From Pocillopora verrucosa (lineage: Eukaryota > Cnidaria > Anthozoa > Scleractinia > Pocilloporidae), in the NCBI RefSeq assembly GCF_036669915.1, contig NC_089312.1:22995404-23059403 (forward strand): DNA of 64,000 bases, read 5' to 3'. Made by a program: the position numbers and the translations under genes. The notes under the pieces are model-generated. The model did no database searches, was not told where the DNA came from, and worked only from the letters and a program-made list of their open reading frames with translations. The number at the start of each line of letters is the position of its first letter. Position 1 is the stretch's first letter. Below are positions 59,821 through 64,000 of the stretch, piece by piece.

Positions 59821-60675
59821 TCAGATCACACTGCGAATGCTTCGTTTTACCTCCTCCTTTATGTCCCTCTTGAACAGAGCGTAAGCAACAAGGTTGATGG
59901 CAGAGTTTAAAACGAGAAGAGGTGTTTTAAATTCTTCATCATTACACGATTTTTTGCCCTTCAGGATGGAAACAAGAAAACATTGCAAGGCAATTATGAC
60001 AACTGTAATAAATAGGCCAATAACAATGGCCATCAATTTCACAGCAGACTTCTCCCCGCTTTTGAACAAAAATCGACGATTAAAGCGGAGTTGTTTTGCT
60101 AAAATGCGGGCAGCTTGTTCGTGCTTATAAACCACATGTAACATAGAACCAAACCAAAAGATAAGACCACAGCATGGCAAGAACTCGAAGAAAATCATCA
60201 TTATCCAATAATTAATTAAGAAAAGAGAACTGTTGTCGTTAAAAGCTAGCCATGTTAGAATGAAGGGGAAAATAACAAAAATTGAAAGTGCCCAAGAGAG
60301 AAAAATCATCTGAGAAACACGTTTGCGCGTCATGAATGTTAGGTACTTGAGAGGCTTCACAACAGCTATGTAGCGATCCAGGACTAAACTGCACAAGTTT
60401 GTTACAGACGCATACGCAAAAAGCCACCTTATCAATTCCACGGCCCTGTTTTCTTTAAAAGCGCCGGGGCTGCATCCAGTTGTCTTCTCGCAGACGAAAA
60501 GTGGGAGAAAAGCAACCAACCCAACACAGAAATCCGCCACTGCAAGAGAAACGACAAATACGTTGGTTTTGGTTCGAAGCCGCCGTCTTCTGCAAACGAG
60601 GAAGACGATAAATCCATTTCCAGCTATGGTTAAGATGGAAAGAGACCAACCGAGAATCCAAAACCAGGTTTCCAT
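59821..60675 (-). CDS. Class A GPCR, 284-residue subfamily with NLxxY in TM7
   Basis: A complete open frame: METWFWILGW, GN19-20, LAVAD to Asp48, DRY100-102, W128, FLPCCG at 166-170, KSAVKLMAIVIG in TM6. TM7 reads NLVAY (261-265) in place of NPxxY: the near-invariant Pro is Leu. The tail is short (EEVKRSIRSVI). Loop 2 holds a possible glycosylation site (NSS at 148). The frame and other motifs are clean, so it may still be functional, perhaps with altered activation, or it may be at the start of decay. Its closest relative in the window is the pseudogene at 40701-41360. Start context is ACAAAATGG. The 5' side resembles a diverged B unit. Confidence 0.85.
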   Translation of the reverse strand: METWFWILGWSLSILTIAGNGFIVFLVCRRRRLRTKTNVFVVSLAVADFCVGLVAFLPLFVCEKTTGCSPGAFKENRAVELIRWLFAYASVTNLCSLVLDRYIAVVKPLKYLTFMTRKRVSQMIFLSWALSIFVIFPFILTWLAFNDNSSLFLINYWIMMIFFEFLPCCGLIFWFGSMLHVVYKHEQAARILAKQLRFNRRFLFKSGEKSAVKLMAIVIGLFITVVIIALQCFLVSILKGKKSCNDEEFKTPLLVLNSAINLVAYALFKRDIKEEVKRSIRSVI

Positions 60676-62574
60676 TTTGTCATCGCAAAAAATTGTTTTA
60701 TTCCAGTGATAACCATCTGAGGAAGGATCACAATCCTTGAATCCGCCTTTAGAAAATTAACAGCATTGACGTTTTTGATGCTTTAATTTTGTTTGGGGAT
60801 TTATCACCTACACCAGAGATAAAGTAACTGTCAAAGAACATTGACATATCCTTTTCCCCCAGAGTAAATTTCCGCCTTGAAGGATGAATACGTTAACTGG
60901 GCGAAACATTGACCTAGGCGCTCTTTGCAAATACTAAAACACTGTGAATAGGTATGGATTCCAAAGTATACTTGAGTTTTGCTAACGATTGTTAAGAAAT
61001 AGTTAAAAGCCAAATAAGGGGCAGCGTTCCCCTTCCATCTTTCTTTCAATTAAAATCAAATGTAATTTTTGTTATAAATTCGTCTTAAAGAATGTTAGCG
61101 CTTGTTTATCAGTCGTAGTTCAACATATTCCTCGTTACTGTAAAAAAGGAACTCTATAATGTTTCCATTATTTTCTTTTGAATGCACTTAATTTAGCGTT
61201 CTTCCTTGCCCTTGCCCCCGGCAAAAAAAATCTCTAAAGGTATGCATGTTTGCTGTCTCTGCCGGTTGCGATCGAGTCATACACCACGAAGTGTATACTC
61301 TCTCTTGTGAATGAGCGCTGTGGTAGGTAAAATGTTTAAAAATGAAAAGATCGTGTTCATGATGTTTATACGGCGCAACACATTCAAGGATATTCTTGAT
61401 TGAGAGGTTTACATTTAGCTTTCAGTGATCAGCTGGCTTAAACGATTTCAATTTCAAAACTGACTCTAATTTTAAGAAAAGTTCCGCTTTACATACAAAA
61501 TAAACTCAGAATTCCGACCAGTATCAGGTATAGACAAGAGCCCATTAACTACTCTTGGTTTGTTTGAAAACATCGCCAAAAAGAGTCAATCATATACCAA
61601 AACCCGTATTTCGGCTGTTTCTATATCTTTTTAGTTTATTTTTACTATAAACTTGCTTCTCCTCAAAATGCGTGCAATTTTAAATTGTTTTCGTTGATTG
61701 CTAAGTCTCAAAAGTGCAACTTTACTCAGCCGCTTCCCAGCAATCCTTCAATCTGGTTTAACGGCCAAAAATTACCACGCCATCTATTTTTAGCGAGTCA
61801 CATTATCCTCTTCTAATTTTATAGATGGCTAAAAAAAAGAGGGGAAAAAGTTCTATTTTTGCCTTTTCACTGTCAAAAATATCGAACAGTTAGTAAATCA
61901 CCCGCTACATTCTTCGGTATGGAGTGAAATCGTTGCATACATCGTTTCACGACTTTCAACACGCTATAACTAATTGAAAAATGAGACTTTCCTTATAAAG
62001 ACAGTTCACTTTGTTTTATTTGCATATAGCGACAAGTTATCATCAGTCGCATTCGGTTAAAACACGTATTTCCCCCACTTTCAAACTTAGTGTTCGGTCA
62101 CATTGTAGTGAGTTACACGTAAAATTTTAGTTATGAGCTTCGTGATAAAATATTTCGTAAAATTTGATGCGACAACATTAATCACAACGTTTTTAGTCTC
62201 TACCAAAATGAGGCAAAACATCTTCACCTACATAAGTGTTTGTCGATTTGTTCTGCCTTCTATACTGCATTTTCCTTGGAAAACTCGTACGTTTTGGTGC
62301 ATTTTCACCAATCTTCCGCTTACAGTCATGCGACAATACTTGACCTATTTCTTCAACATCGCTTTTAAAAGCCTCCTTCTCCATCCGTCCACACGAGAAA
62401 CGAAACGTTTCAAAAGTGGTGCATGCACTTTCAAAACACTTCACTGAAACTTTTTTCAAAAATTTACCTTTGAATCCGCGTTTTTTGGTTGCTTAATTGG
62501 GGATGATAGGCAAAATGCAAAGCAAAAACGTTGATGCTATCGAAGGTCATGTAAACACGCTAGTGTGGATGGGG
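60676..62574. other. 5' flank of the 284-type receptor, diverged B sequence
   Basis: Position 60676-61530 has no counterpart I can see. From about 61540 it is a diverged copy of B (12040 onward). Open frames at 62133-62447 and 62193-62459 overlap each other and do not match the B frames. Confidence 0.45.
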
Positions 62575-62750
62575 CAATCGGAACAATACCCAGCCCAACA
62601 CAGAAATCCGCCAATGCAAGAGAAACGACAAAAGCGTTGGTTTCGATTCGAAGCCACCGTTTACTGCAAACAAGGATAATAATAAATCCATTTCTTGTTA
62701 TGGTTACGATGGAAAGAGATCAGCCAAGCATCCGAAAACCAGGTTGTCAT
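62575..62750 (-). pseudogene. Ancient receptor relic (TM1-TM2), diverged unit
   Basis: The longest of the five relics: TITRNGFIIILVCSKRWLR, then ETNAFVVSLALADFCVGLG, covering TM1, loop 1 and TM2, with a 1-base insertion in the WFxMLG region. The LALADFC signature confirms that the shorter B relics are receptor-derived. Confidence 0.85.
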
Positions 62751-63479
62751 TCTTGCTATCGTACTTGTGCTTGTTTTTCCTGCTCCCTTTCATGAACAAG
62801 ACGTATGTATCATTCGTCGAAGTACCATGTTTTAAATGGTGACAAACACTATTAAATATGTATTTCAAGGTTTCTCCATGTATTTTAATTCGTGCGTTAA
62901 AGCACGCATCTGCGGACCAATTTTACTGTTGTTACAATATTTAATTCACTTTTGCTCACCCGTCTTACTTACTATAAATCTCCGTGGCCCCTCCCCACGA
63001 ATTTTAAAGCAGGAAAGCATTAAAAAAAACCACAACATTAACAAGTGCGATCGTGAAATTCTACCAATAATCTTTTTTCACTTACAATTTACACGAATAG
63101 TATTCACCTCTCTAAATACAGCCAAAAAACCAGAATATTCAACCTGCGTATGAGATGCATTCCAGGATTTATGCCGAAATGATTTAGCTTGTCATGCAAT
63201 ATTTCGACGAGCCTAAAGACGTATACGTATGAGTGTAATTCAAGTTAGGAGTGTTGAGAGAAAAGTTGCCGTATATTATGGTACTAATGAAATAGGTAAG
63301 CAATTTTTCACCTCAAGCAGCGGAATAATCAATGATGCATTGAAGATCGGGAAACTAGAAAATGAGCTTTGAAACAAAGCTATAGGTGCATGTCGCATGA
63401 GAAATCAAAATTTCGGGAAGAAATACCAAAAGGAAAAATGTAACGAAAGCATAGTTGACGGACTAGCAAAGAAGGCAGA
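62751..63479. other. Diverged B flank ending in a Penelope scrap
   Basis: Follows 13440-14520 with losses. Position 63240-63312 corresponds to the first part of the Penelope-like remnant in B1, after which similarity stops. No gene. Confidence 0.5.
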
Positions 63480-63890
63480 GACAGGAGCAGAACAGCAGAA
63501 TCAGGAGCATGGGTAGGGAGTTGCTGGGACTGAAGATGGAGCTGGAGCAGGAGAAAGATCAGGAGCTCGAGCTGATGCAGGATCAGGACCGAAGATGGAG
63601 CTGTAGCGGAAGAAATAGCAGGAGCTCGAGCTGAAGCAGGATCAGGGGCGTGGTAAGGCAAGATTAGGAGCAGAAGCTGAAGATCGAACTCAAGCAGGAT
63701 CAGGAGCACATGTAGGAGCAAGATTAGTAGCGGGGACTGAAGATGGAGTTGAGCAGGAGGAAGAGCAGGAGCTATAGCAGAGTATCAACAGGAGTAGAAG
63801 CTGCAGCAGGAGATGGAGTAAGAGAAGGAGTAAGAGTAGGATCTGTAGCAGGAGAAGGAGTATGGGCAGGAGAAAGTGCAGACCCTGGAG
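63480..63890. repeat. Purine-rich GGAGCA-type degenerate tandem repeat
   Basis: Repeated GGAGCAGGA / GGAGCTGGAGC words with a longer period of about 60 bases (GATGGAGCTG at 63535 and 63594). Strong purine strand bias. Minus-strand frames rich in Leu and Pro, and plus-strand Gly/Ala-rich frames, follow from the repeat and are not called genes. Confidence 0.75.
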
Positions 63891-64000
63891 TACACTGAAG
63901 GATCGACAAAGATAGGGTGTAATTTCAGAAAGACTCAATCATTACCTGTAAGCAACTTATCTTCACGGACAGAATTAAGACTTACGATACCCATTCTTAG

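Noticed and set aside
59795-59823. TTTCTCTTCTTTCAG resembling a splice acceptor
   Set aside because: It lies on the strand opposite to the receptor and spans that gene's stop codon; no plus-strand exon follows.
63380-63938. Leu/Pro-rich minus-strand frames at the window end
   Set aside because: Direct product of the purine-rich tandem repeat.

Overview
The window is animal nuclear DNA: AT-rich, no operons, eukaryotic Kozak-like starts, non-LTR and Penelope-like retroelement debris, and long satellite tracts. The intronless class A GPCR expansion, the retroelement types and the satellite-rich intergenic DNA suggest an anthozoan cnidarian, most likely a stony coral. This is an inference; no single marker proves the species.

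The dominant content is a tandem, repeatedly duplicated family of single-exon rhodopsin-like GPCRs. Nearly all open METWF(W/S)ILGWSLSIL and lie on the minus strand. Eight look intact: 1373-2206, 10560-11477, 19913-20830, 28118-29038, 36682-37602, 43528-44361, 48283-49200, 53189-54106, plus a ninth, 59821-60675, with an altered NPxxY motif. Broken copies lie at 6117-7038, 7302-8034 (inverted), 8078-8290, 17569-17784, 25628-25843 (plus-strand N-terminal stubs), 33009-33594 and 40701-41360. Five much older TM1 relics lie near 13.3, 22.7, 30.9, 55.9 and 62.6 kb. There are four subfamilies: 277-residue (ERY), 305/306-residue ending RSCNA (ERY), 305/306-residue ending RNYNI (DRY), and 284-residue (DRY, NLxxY).

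Layout: block A (1-7302; 277-type gene, LINE tail, hairpin, satellite, broken RSCNA-type gene), then an inverted pseudogene patch (7302-8290). Next come three B units (about 8280-17220, 17280-25210, 25240-32620), each with satellite, RNYNI-type gene, TM1 relic and Penelope remnant. A partial A copy follows (32623-39130), then a satellite plus a broken 284-type gene (39360-41360). A second full A copy (42232-50760) and a fourth B unit (50922-59788) repeat the series. A diverged unit with the 284-type gene (59821-63310) and a purine-rich repeat (63480-63890) close the window.

Eight of the receptor loci have a GACT-derived satellite a few hundred bases beyond their 3' end. The inversions, chimeric joins and deletions all fall between homologous receptor or flank sequences, so the locus looks like an actively rearranging chemoreceptor-like gene nursery. 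Ligands and function cannot be read from the sequence. I see no tRNA, rRNA or CRISPR.
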